Shown one piece after another: positions 8,799 through 18,329 of a DNA stretch of 64,000 nt (the stretch's first letter is position 1; every line of letters starts with the position of its first letter). The stretch lies in the NCBI RefSeq assembly GCF_006439055.1, contig NZ_RCZC01000002.1:340106-404105 (forward strand), written 5' to 3'. The notes beneath the pieces were generated by a model. The model worked only from the letters and a program-made list of their open reading frames with translations, did no database searches and was not told the origin of the DNA. The position numbers and the translations under genes were made by a program. The DNA is from Sphingomonas glacialis. Lineage in GTDB: Bacteria; Pseudomonadota; Alphaproteobacteria; Sphingomonadales; Sphingomonadaceae.

Positions 8799-11753
8799 AT
8801 GACTGATTTCGAGCCGAGCCGCGCGGACCGCGCGTGCGCGCCGCTGCGCCGCATTTCGATGACGGCACGCCTTGGCCTGTACACCAGCACCGCCGCGATC
8901 AGCGCCGCCTTGCTGCTGCCGGCTGCCGCCTACGCGCAGGATGCGACGACCACGCCGAACGCCAACCCGACCGCGAAGGCACAGGCCGAGGCAACGCCGA
9001 CCCAGGCCGATCCCACGCCGCAGCCGACGACGCCCGCGCCGGTGACCACAGCAGACGTGGCACCGAGCGCAGACACCACGCCCGGCGGCGATATCGTCGT
9101 CACCGGCATCCGCGCCGGTCTCGACTCGTCGGCCAAGATCAAGCGCCAGTCGGTGCTGATCGTCGACTCGGTCTCGGCCGAAGACGTCGGCAAGCTGCCC
9201 GACGTGTCGATCGCCGACTCGCTCGCCCGCCTTCCCGGTGTCACCGCGCAGCGCCTCGAAGGCCGCGACCAGCGCCTGTCGATCCGCGGCCTCGGCCCCG
9301 ACTTCTCGACCACGCTGCTCAACGGCCGCGAGCAGGTCACCGTCGGCGACAATCGCGGCGTCGAATACGACCAGTATCCGTCGGAATTCTTCAAGACGGT
9401 CAACGTCTACAAGTCGGCCGACGCCTCGCTCGTCGCGGCCGGTATCTCGGGCACGGTCGATCTGCGCATGCTGCGCCCGCTCGATCAGGGCAAGCGCGTG
9501 CTCGCGGTCAGCGCGCGCGGCCAGATGAACGGCATCAAGAACCTCAACCCCGACAGCGCGCGCTACGGCTATCGTGCGTCGGCGACCTATGTCGACAAGT
9601 TCGCGGGCGACACGCTCGGTATCGCGCTCGGCGCATCGGCGACGCTCACCCCGTCGCAGGACGAGCGCTACAATGCCTGGGGCTATGCCGGCTCGGGCAC
9701 CGCGGCGAGCCCGTTCGTGCTCGGCGGCGCCAAGCCCTATGTCCAGTCGAACGAGCTCAAGCGCTATGGCGGCGTCGCGACGATCGAATGGCGTCCGTCC
9801 GACGTGTTCCATTCGACCTTCGACGCGCTCTATTCGCACTTCGAGGAAACCCAGCATCTGCGCGGGATCGAATTCCCGCTCGGCTTCTCGAGCCCGACGC
9901 AGAGCGGTGTGACCGTCGCCAACGGCTTCGCCACCGCGACGACCTTCTCGGGCGTCCATGCGATCCAGCGCAACGACTATAACCAGCGCAAGGCGGAGAA
10001 TTTCTCGCTCGGTTGGAACAACGATCTCAAGCTCAGCGACAAGATCCACCTTAACGTCGATGCGAGCTGGAGCCATGCGACGCGCACCGACTTCCTGCTC
10101 GAGACCTATACCGGCGTCGGTTACGGCGGCACTGGCCCGAACGACACCGTCAGCGTGACGCAGCAGGGGAACGGCACCTACAAGATCGTGCCGACGCTCG
10201 ACTATACCAACGCCAGCGTGTTCAAGCTCACCGATCCGCAGGGCTGGGGCTATAACGGCACGCAGGCTGTGGTGCAGGCCGGCTTCCTCAACCGCCCGAG
10301 CTTCAAGGACGACCTCAAGTCGCTCCGTGCGAACCTCAACGGCGAGTTCGACAACAGCATCGTGAAGAGCTGGGAAGCCGGCGCCAACTACAGCCGACGC
10401 GAGAAGACCAGCGCGTACCAGTCGTTCTTCCTGTGCCCCAAGGGCACCGGCAGCAACTGCACCGTCGCGAGCGGCACCCCGACCTCGGCACCGATCCCGA
10501 CCCAGGCGATCCTCGGCAAGATCCCGCTCGACTATCTCGGCGTCCCCGCGGTGCTCGCGCTCGATCCGCTGTACCTCTACAATAACAGCTACAATAATTT
10601 TTACGACAACCGCCCGTCGTCGCTAGTGCGCGACAACGTGGTGACCGAGAACGTCTATACCGGCTACGCCAAGATCAACATCGACGGCGACGTCGGCGGC
10701 AAGGCGCTCAAGGGCTCGATCGGCACACAGGTGATCCATAGCGAGCAGCGCTCGACCGGCCAGATCGCGAGCGTCGTCAACGGCGTGGTGACGATCGCAC
10801 CGGCGTCGCAGAAGTATAGCTACACCAACGTCCTTCCGTCGGCGACGATGGCGGTCGAACTGGTGCCGCTGGGCTATGTCAAGCTCGGCGCCTCGCAGAC
10901 GATGGTACGTGCGCGCCTCGACCAGGAGCGCGTGACGCAGGACGTTGCGATCAACATCGCCAATATCGTACCGAACAACGTCAATCCCGGGCTCAATCCG
11001 GTGTTCACCTCGACGGGCGGCAACGTCCTGCTCAAGCCGTACAAGTCGACCAACATCGACATGTCGTTCGAGCAGTATTTCCGCGGCGGCGGCTACGTCG
11101 CACTGTCGGGCTATTACAAGCACCTCACCGACTTCGTCGATCCGAACAACAGCTATGCCTATGACTTCTCCTCGCTGCTCGGCGCGCTGTCGCCAGCACA
11201 GCAGGCGATCGTCACCGCGAACCGGCTGACGATCGGCAACGTCAGCGCGCCGGCCAATACCGGGCGCGGGAGCGTGATCGGTCTTGAAGGCACGATCTCG
11301 GTGCCGTTCAAGATGGTCAGCGAGGCGCTCGATGGCTTCGGCATGTTCGTCTCGGGCAACTACACCGAGTCGGAGATCAAGTTCGCGAGCAACCCGACCC
11401 AGGCGATCACCCTGCCCGGCCTGTCCAAATGGACCGGCAGCGGCACGGTGTATTTCGAGAAGCACGGCTTCCAGGCGCGCGTGAACTATCGCTATCGCTC
11501 GTCGTTCCTCGCCGAAGTCGCGGGCCTGTCGGCAACGCCGACGTATCGCACGGCGCGGTCGGAAGGCATTCTCGATGCGCAGATCGGCTATGAGTTCCAG
11601 AGCGGGTTCCTCAAGAACTTCGCGATCCTGGCGCAGGCGAAGAACCTGACCGATCGTCCGTTCGTGACGTACCAGAATGACGACCCGCGCCAGGTGATCG
11701 ATTACCAGCGCTACGGCCGTGATTACTATCTGGGCGTAACCTACAAGTTCTGA
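8799..11753 (+). CDS. TonB-dependent receptor, alpha-glucoside uptake
   Basis: This 984-residue outer-membrane receptor belongs to the Caulobacter/Xanthomonas type that imports oligosaccharides. An extended signal sequence ends near AAYAQ (residue 47); a Thr/Pro/Ala-rich linker leads to DIVVTGIRAGLDSS, the start of the plug, with LADSLARLPGV-like and RGLGPDFS motifs. The barrel ends in the C-terminal GVTYKF, whose final Phe is the usual BamA signal. The ATG at 8799 is chosen over 8784 because GGGGAA lies eight bases upstream of it. It heads the operon of halogenase and glycosidase genes and probably takes up maltodextrin; the substrate is inferred from neighbours. Confidence 0.88.
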   Translation: MTDFEPSRADRACAPLRRISMTARLGLYTSTAAISAALLLPAAAYAQDATTTPNANPTAKAQAEATPTQADPTPQPTTPAPVTTADVAPSADTTPGGDIVVTGIRAGLDSSAKIKRQSVLIVDSVSAEDVGKLPDVSIADSLARLPGVTAQRLEGRDQRLSIRGLGPDFSTTLLNGREQVTVGDNRGVEYDQYPSEFFKTVNVYKSADASLVAAGISGTVDLRMLRPLDQGKRVLAVSARGQMNGIKNLNPDSARYGYRASATYVDKFAGDTLGIALGASATLTPSQDERYNAWGYAGSGTAASPFVLGGAKPYVQSNELKRYGGVATIEWRPSDVFHSTFDALYSHFEETQHLRGIEFPLGFSSPTQSGVTVANGFATATTFSGVHAIQRNDYNQRKAENFSLGWNNDLKLSDKIHLNVDASWSHATRTDFLLETYTGVGYGGTGPNDTVSVTQQGNGTYKIVPTLDYTNASVFKLTDPQGWGYNGTQAVVQAGFLNRPSFKDDLKSLRANLNGEFDNSIVKSWEAGANYSRREKTSAYQSFFLCPKGTGSNCTVASGTPTSAPIPTQAILGKIPLDYLGVPAVLALDPLYLYNNSYNNFYDNRPSSLVRDNVVTENVYTGYAKINIDGDVGGKALKGSIGTQVIHSEQRSTGQIASVVNGVVTIAPASQKYSYTNVLPSATMAVELVPLGYVKLGASQTMVRARLDQERVTQDVAINIANIVPNNVNPGLNPVFTSTGGNVLLKPYKSTNIDMSFEQYFRGGGYVALSGYYKHLTDFVDPNNSYAYDFSSLLGALSPAQQAIVTANRLTIGNVSAPANTGRGSVIGLEGTISVPFKMVSEALDGFGMFVSGNYTESEIKFASNPTQAITLPGLSKWTGSGTVYFEKHGFQARVNYRYRSSFLAEVAGLSATPTYRTARSEGILDAQIGYEFQSGFLKNFAILAQAKNLTDRPFVTYQNDDPRQVIDYQRYGRDYYLGVTYKF

Positions 11754-11764
11754 CCGCGATCGGC

Positions 11765-11794
11765 GGCGGACGGCGAAACCTTTCGCTGTCCGCC
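11765..11794 (+). terminator. 14-bp hairpin after the receptor gene
   Basis: Arms GGCGGACGGCGAAA and TTTCGCTGTCCGCC pair at 13 Watson-Crick positions plus one G-U around a very short loop. No U-tract follows. It lies 11 bases after the receptor stop and before the first halogenase gene, so partial termination or 3'-end protection of the receptor message is likely. Confidence 0.5.
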
Positions 11795-11834
11795 GTTCCG
11801 CGAGTCGGGTGTTGAAGAAGCGGAGACGCGGACC

Positions 11835-13358
11835 ATGGCCAATCTATCCGAGCCGACCGGGCCGATCCGGATCGTGATCGTCGGCGGCGGCACCGCCGGT
11901 TGGATGGCGGCGGCCACCTTCGCGCGCTTCCTGGAAACCGGCTTCGAGATCGATCTGGTCGAGTCCGACGAGATCGGCACCGTCGGCGTCGGCGAAGCGA
12001 CGATCCCGCAGATCCGCCTGTTCAACGACGCGCTCGGGCTCGACGAGGATGCGTTCCTGCGCGCGACGCAGGGGACCTACAAGCTCGGCATCGAATTCGT
12101 CGACTGGCTGCGGCCGGGGCATCGCTACATGCACGCGTTCGGCGCAGTCGGGCGCGATGTCGGCTTGCTGCCGTTCCACCAATATTGGCTGCGGGCCAAG
12201 GCGCTTGGCAGCGCGAAGGACCTCGCCGCCTATTCGCTCAACAATCAGGCGGCGCTGGCCGATCGGATGCAGCGCGGACCGGCGCGGACTGCGCGCGTGC
12301 TGCCCGACATGCCGTCCGCCTTTCATTTCGACGCGGGCCTCTATGCGCGCCATTTGCGCCGCTATAGCGAGACGCGCGGGATCAATCGGATCGAAGGCAA
12401 GGTCGTCCGCGTCGATCAGGACGAAACCGGCGATATCTCAACGCTTGTTCTCGAGGACGGCACGACGCTGGCCGCCGACCTGTTTATCGATTGCACGGGT
12501 TTCCGCGGACTGCTGATCGAGCAGACGCTCAAGACCGGCTATGACGACTGGACCCACTGGCTCCCGGCCGACCGCGCGATCGCGGTGCCGTCGGCGCGCA
12601 GCACGGCGTTCACCCCCTATACGCGCTCGACCGCCAAGGCGGCGGGCTGGCAGTGGCGGATCCCGTTGCAGCATCGCACCGGCAACGGTCTGGTCTATTC
12701 GTCGCAGCATCTAAGCGACGACGAGGCGACCGCGACCTTGCTCGCCGGGCTCGATGGTGCGCCGCTCGCCGATCCGCGCCCGATCCAATTCCGCACCGGC
12801 AAGCGTCGGAAGATGTGGAACCGCAACGTCGTTGCGATCGGCCTGTCGGGCGGCTTCATGGAACCGCTCGAATCGACCAGCATCCATCTGATCCAGTCGG
12901 CGATCGCGCGGCTGCTGAAGCTGCTCCCTGGCCGCGCAATTCCGCAGGCCGACCGCGACGAATTCAACCGCCAGAGCGATTTCGAATACGAACGCATCCG
13001 CGACTTCATCATCCTGCATTATCACGCCAACGACCGGACCGAGCCGTTCTGGCGGATGTGCCGCGAGGCGGCGCTGCCCGAAACGCTCGCCGTCAAGATC
13101 GACCTGTGGCGCGGCAACGGCCACATCACGCGCGAGCATGAGGAGCTCTTCACCGAGGTCGGCTGGCTTCAGGTGTTCGCGGGCCAGGGCGTGATGCCGG
13201 CGGGGCATCATCCGCTCGCCGATGCGATCCCGGCCGCCGATCTCGCCGAATTCCTAGATACGATCGACCAACTCAACGCGCGTGAGGTTGCCCAGATGCC
13301 GAGCCATGCCGACTTCATCGCGCGCCACTGCGCCGCGCCGACGCCGGTGACGGCATGA
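11835..13358 (+). CDS. Flavin-dependent tryptophan-halogenase family protein 1
   Basis: This 507-residue protein has the full set of flavin-dependent halogenase features: GGGTAGW at 17-23 for FAD binding, Lys83 in GTYKLG at the position of the catalytic lysine, WQWRIP at 272-277 (the WxWxIP signature) and Glu346 in MEPLEST, matching the catalytic glutamate of PrnA/RebH-type enzymes. It needs reduced flavin from a separate reductase, which is not encoded nearby. It lies between a TonB receptor and a GH13 gene and shares an ATGA overlap with the latter. The natural substrate is unknown; a role linked to glucan uptake is inference from position. Confidence 0.85.
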   Translation: MANLSEPTGPIRIVIVGGGTAGWMAAATFARFLETGFEIDLVESDEIGTVGVGEATIPQIRLFNDALGLDEDAFLRATQGTYKLGIEFVDWLRPGHRYMHAFGAVGRDVGLLPFHQYWLRAKALGSAKDLAAYSLNNQAALADRMQRGPARTARVLPDMPSAFHFDAGLYARHLRRYSETRGINRIEGKVVRVDQDETGDISTLVLEDGTTLAADLFIDCTGFRGLLIEQTLKTGYDDWTHWLPADRAIAVPSARSTAFTPYTRSTAKAAGWQWRIPLQHRTGNGLVYSSQHLSDDEATATLLAGLDGAPLADPRPIQFRTGKRRKMWNRNVVAIGLSGGFMEPLESTSIHLIQSAIARLLKLLPGRAIPQADRDEFNRQSDFEYERIRDFIILHYHANDRTEPFWRMCREAALPETLAVKIDLWRGNGHITREHEELFTEVGWLQVFAGQGVMPAGHHPLADAIPAADLAEFLDTIDQLNAREVAQMPSHADFIARHCAAPTPVTA

Positions 13359-15169
13359 GCCTCGCCGCCGCCTTGCTGTTCGCGCTCGCTGGCTCAGCGA
13401 CCACCGTCCCCGTCGAACAGGTGCGCGCGCGGCTGCCCGAGGACGAGATCATCTATTTCGTCCTGCCCGACCGGTTCGACAATGGCGATCCGGCCAACGA
13501 CACAGGCGAACTGACCGGTGACCGGCTGAAGACGGGCTACGACCCGACCGCAAAGGGTTTCTATCATGGCGGCGATCTCAAGGGTCTGACGCAGCGGCTC
13601 GATTACATCCAGGCGCTCGGCGTTACCGCGATCTGGGTCGCGCCGGTGTTCAAGAACAAGCCCGTGCAAGGTGCGGCAGGGCATGAGAGCGCCGGCTATC
13701 ACGGCTATTGGATCACCGACTTCACCAAGGTCGATCCGCATTTCGGCACCGATGCCGAGTTCGCGGCCTTCGTCGATGCGGCGCACGCGCGCGGGATGAA
13801 AGTCTATATGGACATCATCGCCAACCACACTGCCGACGTGATCCAGTACCGCGAATGCGTCGGCAAAAGTTGCGCGTATCGCAGCAAGTCGGATTATCCG
13901 TATCAGCGCCGCCTCGGCGTCACGGGCAAGCCGATCAACGCCGGTTTTGCGGGCGACGCGGTGCAGACGCCCGAGAATTTCGCCAAGCTGACCGATCCGG
14001 CTTATGCCTACACGCCCTTTGTTCCCGCAGGCGAAGCGCATGTGAAGGTGCCCGAATGGCTCAACGACCCGCGCTATTACCACAATCGCGGCGACTCGAC
14101 CTTCGCAGGCGAATCCGCGCGCTACGGCGATTTCAGCGGGCTCGACGATGTGATGACCGAGGACCCGCGCGTCATCGCCGGGTTCATCGCGATCTATGGC
14201 GGCTGGATCGATCGCTTCGGCGTCGACGGCTTCCGCATCGACACCGCGCGCCATGTGAACCCCGAATTCTGGCAGGCGTTCATCCCCGCGATGCAATCGC
14301 GCGCAGCGGCCCGCGGCATCCCCAACTTTCCGATCTTCGGCGAAGTCTATTCGGAAGCCGTCGACCCCGGTTACACCGCGCAATTCACGCGCCGCGACGG
14401 CTATCCCGAAGTGCTCGACTTCTCGTTCCAGGCGGCCGCGCGCGCGATGCTGAGCGGCAAGGCTGGCACCGACGTCTTCGCCAAGCTGATCGACGGCGAC
14501 GTGCTCTACCAGGGCGGCGATGCCACCGCGCTGCGATTGCCGACGTTCCTCGGCAATCACGACATGGGCCGGATGGGGCACATGCTTGATCTGGCCTGGC
14601 CCAAGGCGACCGACGCCGAACGGCTTCAGCGGCTCGAACTCGCGCACGTCCTGCTGCTTTCGGCGCGCGGTGTGCCGACGATCTATTCGGGCGACGAGCA
14701 GGGCTTCACCGGGCACGGCGGCGATCAGGATTCGCGCGAGGACATGTTCGCCAGCCAGGTCACGAGCTATAACGACAACCGCCTGATCGGCTCGACGAGC
14801 ACGACGGCGACCGCGCATTTCGGCACTGACAACCCGATCTTCCAGACGATCGCGCGTCTGTCGCAGATCCGGCGGACCCACGCGCAGTTGCGCCACGGTC
14901 GCACCGTCGTCCGTTTCGCGTCGGACAAGCCCGGCCTGCTCGCCTTCACGCGCGGCGACGATGATGGGCGCGAGATTCTCGTCGTGCTCAACACCTCGAG
15001 CCAGCCGCTCAGCGCCAATGTCGAGGTCGGGGCGCAGTCGGCCGGCTTCGCCACGCTCGCCGGCGCCTGCCCCGCCAAAATCACCGCACCCGGCTCGGCT
15101 GCGATCACGCTCCCGCCGCTCGGCTACGCCATCTGCGCCGCCACTCCTGCCCGCCTCCCCAGCGAATGA
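13355..15169 (+). CDS. GH13 alpha-amylase family enzyme, probably exported
   Basis: This 604-residue glycoside hydrolase has a complete GH13 catalytic set: IIANHT (region I), Asp296 in GFRIDTARH (nucleophile), Glu330 in FGEVYSE (acid/base) and Asp403 in LGNHDMGR. EDEIIYFVLPDRF near the N-terminus starts the barrel. The first 17 residues (MSLAAALLFALAGSATT) are hydrophobic but have no basic residue, an atypical signal peptide. It probably cleaves starch, maltodextrin or cyclodextrin in the periplasm. The start overlaps the stop of the first halogenase gene (ATGA), and the next GH13 gene overlaps its end. Confidence 0.85.
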   Translation: MSLAAALLFALAGSATTVPVEQVRARLPEDEIIYFVLPDRFDNGDPANDTGELTGDRLKTGYDPTAKGFYHGGDLKGLTQRLDYIQALGVTAIWVAPVFKNKPVQGAAGHESAGYHGYWITDFTKVDPHFGTDAEFAAFVDAAHARGMKVYMDIIANHTADVIQYRECVGKSCAYRSKSDYPYQRRLGVTGKPINAGFAGDAVQTPENFAKLTDPAYAYTPFVPAGEAHVKVPEWLNDPRYYHNRGDSTFAGESARYGDFSGLDDVMTEDPRVIAGFIAIYGGWIDRFGVDGFRIDTARHVNPEFWQAFIPAMQSRAAARGIPNFPIFGEVYSEAVDPGYTAQFTRRDGYPEVLDFSFQAAARAMLSGKAGTDVFAKLIDGDVLYQGGDATALRLPTFLGNHDMGRMGHMLDLAWPKATDAERLQRLELAHVLLLSARGVPTIYSGDEQGFTGHGGDQDSREDMFASQVTSYNDNRLIGSTSTTATAHFGTDNPIFQTIARLSQIRRTHAQLRHGRTVVRFASDKPGLLAFTRGDDDGREILVVLNTSSQPLSANVEVGAQSAGFATLAGACPAKITAPGSAAITLPPLGYAICAATPARLPSE

Positions 15170-16794
15170 GTCCTATGCCCGCCCCTGCCGTCCAGTCCGA
15201 TCCCGCCGCCCCCATGCAATGGTGGAAGGGCGCCGCCATCTATCAGATCTATCCACGCAGCTTCGCCGATGCGAACGGCGACGGGATCGGCGACCTCAAC
15301 GGCATCACCGCGCATCTGGAGCACGTCGCCTCGCTCGGGATGGACGCGGTGTGGCTGTCGCCCTTCTTCACCTCGCCGATGAAGGATTTCGGCTATGATG
15401 TTGCGAACTATCGCGATGTCGATCCAATCTTCGGCACGCTCGCCGATTTCGACGCGCTGGTTGCGCGCGCGCACGATCTCGGACTGCGGATCATCATCGA
15501 CCAGGTCTATTCGCACACCTCGAACGCGCACCCGTGGTTCGAGGCGAGCCGCGCGAGCCGGTCGGGCGACAAGGCCGATTGGTACGTCTGGGCCGACGCC
15601 AAGCCCGACGGCAGCCCGCCATCGAACTGGCAATCAGTGTTCGGCGGCCCGGCCTGGACATGGGACGCTCGGCGCCAGCAATATTATCTGCACAACTTCC
15701 TCAAGGAACAGCCGCAGCTCAACGGCCACAACCCGGCGGTGCAGCAGGAACTGCTCGACACCGCGCGCTTCTGGCTCGATCGCGGGGTCGACGGCTTCCG
15801 GCTCGACGCGATCAACTTCGCGATGCACGACCCGGCGCTGACCGACAACCCGCCCGCGCCCGCGACCAACCGGGCTCGCACGCGTCCGTTCGATTTCCAG
15901 CTCAAGCTTCACAACCAGAGCCATGCCGACATTCCGGCGTTCCTCGAGCGGATTCGCGCGCTGACGGACGCGTATGGCGCGGGCTTCACCGTCGCGGAAA
16001 TCGGTGGCGAGGATAGCGACCGCGAGATGAAGCTGTTCACCGCGGGCGGCAGACGGCTCGACAGCGCGTACAGCTTCGACTTCCTCTACGCCGACGCACT
16101 TACGCCAGACCTCGTCGCGGACTCGCTCGCGCGCTGGCCGAACGATCCGACGATCGGCTGGCCGAGCTGGGCGTTCGAAAACCACGATGCGCCGCGGGCG
16201 GTGTCGCGCTGGACCAGCCCCGACCATGCGACGGCATTCGCGCGGATGAAGCTGCTGCTGCTGGCGTGCCTGCGCGGCAACATCTTCCTGTATCAGGGCG
16301 AGGAGCTCGGGCTGACGCAGGTCGACATCGCGTTCGAGGATCTGCTCGATCCCGAGGCGATCGCGAACTGGCCGATGACGCTGTCGCGCGACGGGGCCCG
16401 CACGCCGATGCCATGGACCGGTAGCGCGCCCGACCTCGGTTTCGGCAGCGAGACGCCGTGGCTGCCCTTCGGTGGTGATCACGCCGCGCTGGCGGTAGAC
16501 GTGCAGGATGCCGATCCGGACTCGCAGCTCAACTGGACGCGCCGCGTGATCGCGGCGCGCAACGCGCATCCGGCGTTGCGGTCGGGCGATCTACGCATGC
16601 GCTACAGCGACGCGGCGATCCTGGCGTTCGAACGCGCGGAAGCTGGCGAGCGGCTGCTGTGCGTGTTCAACATGAGCGCTTCGGCGCGTGCATGGCCGGC
16701 GGGCGTCGAGCAGCCAGGCACGATCGTGCTCGCTACCAGCGAGACAGAGGCAACCACCCTGCCCGCCTTTGCCGGGTTGGTGCTGCGCCTGTGA
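15166..16794 (+). CDS. GH13 alpha-glucosidase, cytoplasmic
   Basis: This 542-residue GH13 enzyme resembles the alpha-glucosidases and oligo-1,6-glucosidases of subfamily 23. WWKGAAIYQIYPRSFAD opens the barrel; Asp214 in GFRLDAINF, Glu278 in VAEIGGE and Asp341 in ENHDAPR are the catalytic residues, and EQPQLNGHNP is typical of the subfamily. It lacks a signal peptide and probably hydrolyses imported maltose and short alpha-glucosides. It starts with an ATGA overlap to the preceding amylase; ATG at 15175 is an alternative. The following gene begins in a GTGA overlap with its stop. Confidence 0.87.
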   Translation: MSPMPAPAVQSDPAAPMQWWKGAAIYQIYPRSFADANGDGIGDLNGITAHLEHVASLGMDAVWLSPFFTSPMKDFGYDVANYRDVDPIFGTLADFDALVARAHDLGLRIIIDQVYSHTSNAHPWFEASRASRSGDKADWYVWADAKPDGSPPSNWQSVFGGPAWTWDARRQQYYLHNFLKEQPQLNGHNPAVQQELLDTARFWLDRGVDGFRLDAINFAMHDPALTDNPPAPATNRARTRPFDFQLKLHNQSHADIPAFLERIRALTDAYGAGFTVAEIGGEDSDREMKLFTAGGRRLDSAYSFDFLYADALTPDLVADSLARWPNDPTIGWPSWAFENHDAPRAVSRWTSPDHATAFARMKLLLLACLRGNIFLYQGEELGLTQVDIAFEDLLDPEAIANWPMTLSRDGARTPMPWTGSAPDLGFGSETPWLPFGGDHAALAVDVQDADPDSQLNWTRRVIAARNAHPALRSGDLRMRYSDAAILAFERAEAGERLLCVFNMSASARAWPAGVEQPGTIVLATSETEATTLPAFAGLVLRL

Positions 16795-18311
16795 ACCATT
16801 CCGCCAGGGACTTCGCCCGCGACGGCGCGATCGTGATCCTTGGCGGCGGAACCGCGGGCTGGATTGCAGCGTGCCTTATCGCGCAGCGCTGGCCGCAGGG
16901 GCGGGTGACGCTCGTCGAAAGCCCCGAGATCGGCATCGTCGGCGTCGGCGAAGGCTCGACACCGCAATTGAAGTATTTCTTCGACCGGCTCGGCATTGCC
17001 GAGGCCGAGTGGATGCCCGCCTGCGATGCGACCTACAAACTCGGCATCGGCTTCGAGGGATGGTCCGATCGTCAAGGGTTCGAGCGCTATTTCCACCCGT
17101 TCCCGACTGCGCTCGACAGCCACACCGCAGGCAGCTTCTTCTACAACACGCGCGCGCGCCGTACCGGCCGCGACGTCGCGGCGCACCCCGATCAGTTCCT
17201 GCTGCCTGCCCGACTTGCCGCGGCTGGATGCGCGCCGCAGTCCGACGAGAGCTTTCCGTTCGAGGTGAGCTACGGCTATCACTTCGACGCCTATAAGGTG
17301 GGCGCGTTCCTCGGCCGGCATGCGGTCGCCAAGCTTGGCGTCACGCACCTGCAGCACCGTGTCGAAGGGATCGAACGCCGCGCCGATGGCGGTATCGCCG
17401 CCTTGCTGTGCGACGGCGGCGAGCGGATCGCGGGCGATGTCTTCATCGACAGCAGCGGGTTTCGCAGCCTCTTGTTCGAGGGCACGCTCGGCGTCCCGTT
17501 CGTCAGTTATGGCGATACGCTGTTCAACGACTCGGCCGTCGTCATGCCGACCTCGCGCGATGCGGCTGAGCCGCTCGCGAGCCAGACGCGCGCTACCGCT
17601 CTGTCGGCCGGCTGGGTGTGGGACATCCCGCTGACTAGCCGGACTGGCAACGGCTATGTCTATTCGAGCGCATACCTCGGCAGTGACCAAGCGGAGGCCG
17701 AACTGCGCGCCCACCTCGCCATCGGCAACGAAGGCACTGCACGCCACCTCTCGATGCGCGTCGGGCGCGTCGCCGAAAGCTGGTCGCACAACGCGCTCGC
17801 TGTGGGCCTGGCGCAGGGGTTCCTCGAGCCGCTCGAGGCGACAGCGCTGCACATCGTTATCGCGACGGTCGAGGCGTTCCTCGACGCGGTCGATCAGGAC
17901 GGCTTCACCGAGAAGGCCCGCGCCCCCTTCAACGCGCGCATCGCCGCGCGGTACGATGGCGTCCGCGACTATATCGTCGCGCATTACCGGCTCAACCAGC
18001 ACCATGCCGACCCGCACGGCTATTGGGCGGCAGCGCGTGCGGTCGAGCCCTCCGATACGCTCAAGCGCGTGATGTCCGCCTGGTTCACCGGCGCCGACCT
18101 CGCCGCGACGATCGATCAGCTCGACATCGCGCGCTATTACAACGCGATCAGCTGGCACTGCCTGCTCGCAGGGTACGGGACCTTTCCCGAAGACGCCCGG
18201 CTCGTGCCCCCCGGCCCCGACATTGATCGGATCGACATGGCCGGGATCGACGACTTCCTGCGCCGCTGTGCGCTCAATTTCCGCCCCCATACCGACCACC
18301 TCCCCCGGTAA
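16791..18311 (+). CDS. Flavin-dependent tryptophan-halogenase family protein 2
   Basis: This 506-residue paralogue of the protein at 11835 keeps GGGTAGW (18-24), Lys83 in ATYKLG, the GWVWDIP signature near 274-280 and LEPLEATALH, the expected catalytic-glutamate segment. The two paralogues have diverged strongly outside these motifs, so they probably have different substrates. The GTG start at 16791 overlaps the stop of the upstream glucosidase (GTGA). An upstream in-frame extension is read-through of that gene. Its function in a sugar operon is unknown. Confidence 0.83.
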   Translation: MNHSARDFARDGAIVILGGGTAGWIAACLIAQRWPQGRVTLVESPEIGIVGVGEGSTPQLKYFFDRLGIAEAEWMPACDATYKLGIGFEGWSDRQGFERYFHPFPTALDSHTAGSFFYNTRARRTGRDVAAHPDQFLLPARLAAAGCAPQSDESFPFEVSYGYHFDAYKVGAFLGRHAVAKLGVTHLQHRVEGIERRADGGIAALLCDGGERIAGDVFIDSSGFRSLLFEGTLGVPFVSYGDTLFNDSAVVMPTSRDAAEPLASQTRATALSAGWVWDIPLTSRTGNGYVYSSAYLGSDQAEAELRAHLAIGNEGTARHLSMRVGRVAESWSHNALAVGLAQGFLEPLEATALHIVIATVEAFLDAVDQDGFTEKARAPFNARIAARYDGVRDYIVAHYRLNQHHADPHGYWAAARAVEPSDTLKRVMSAWFTGADLAATIDQLDIARYYNAISWHCLLAGYGTFPEDARLVPPGPDIDRIDMAGIDDFLRRCALNFRPHTDHLPR

Positions 18312-18329
18312 TCTGTTGAGAGACCTGCC

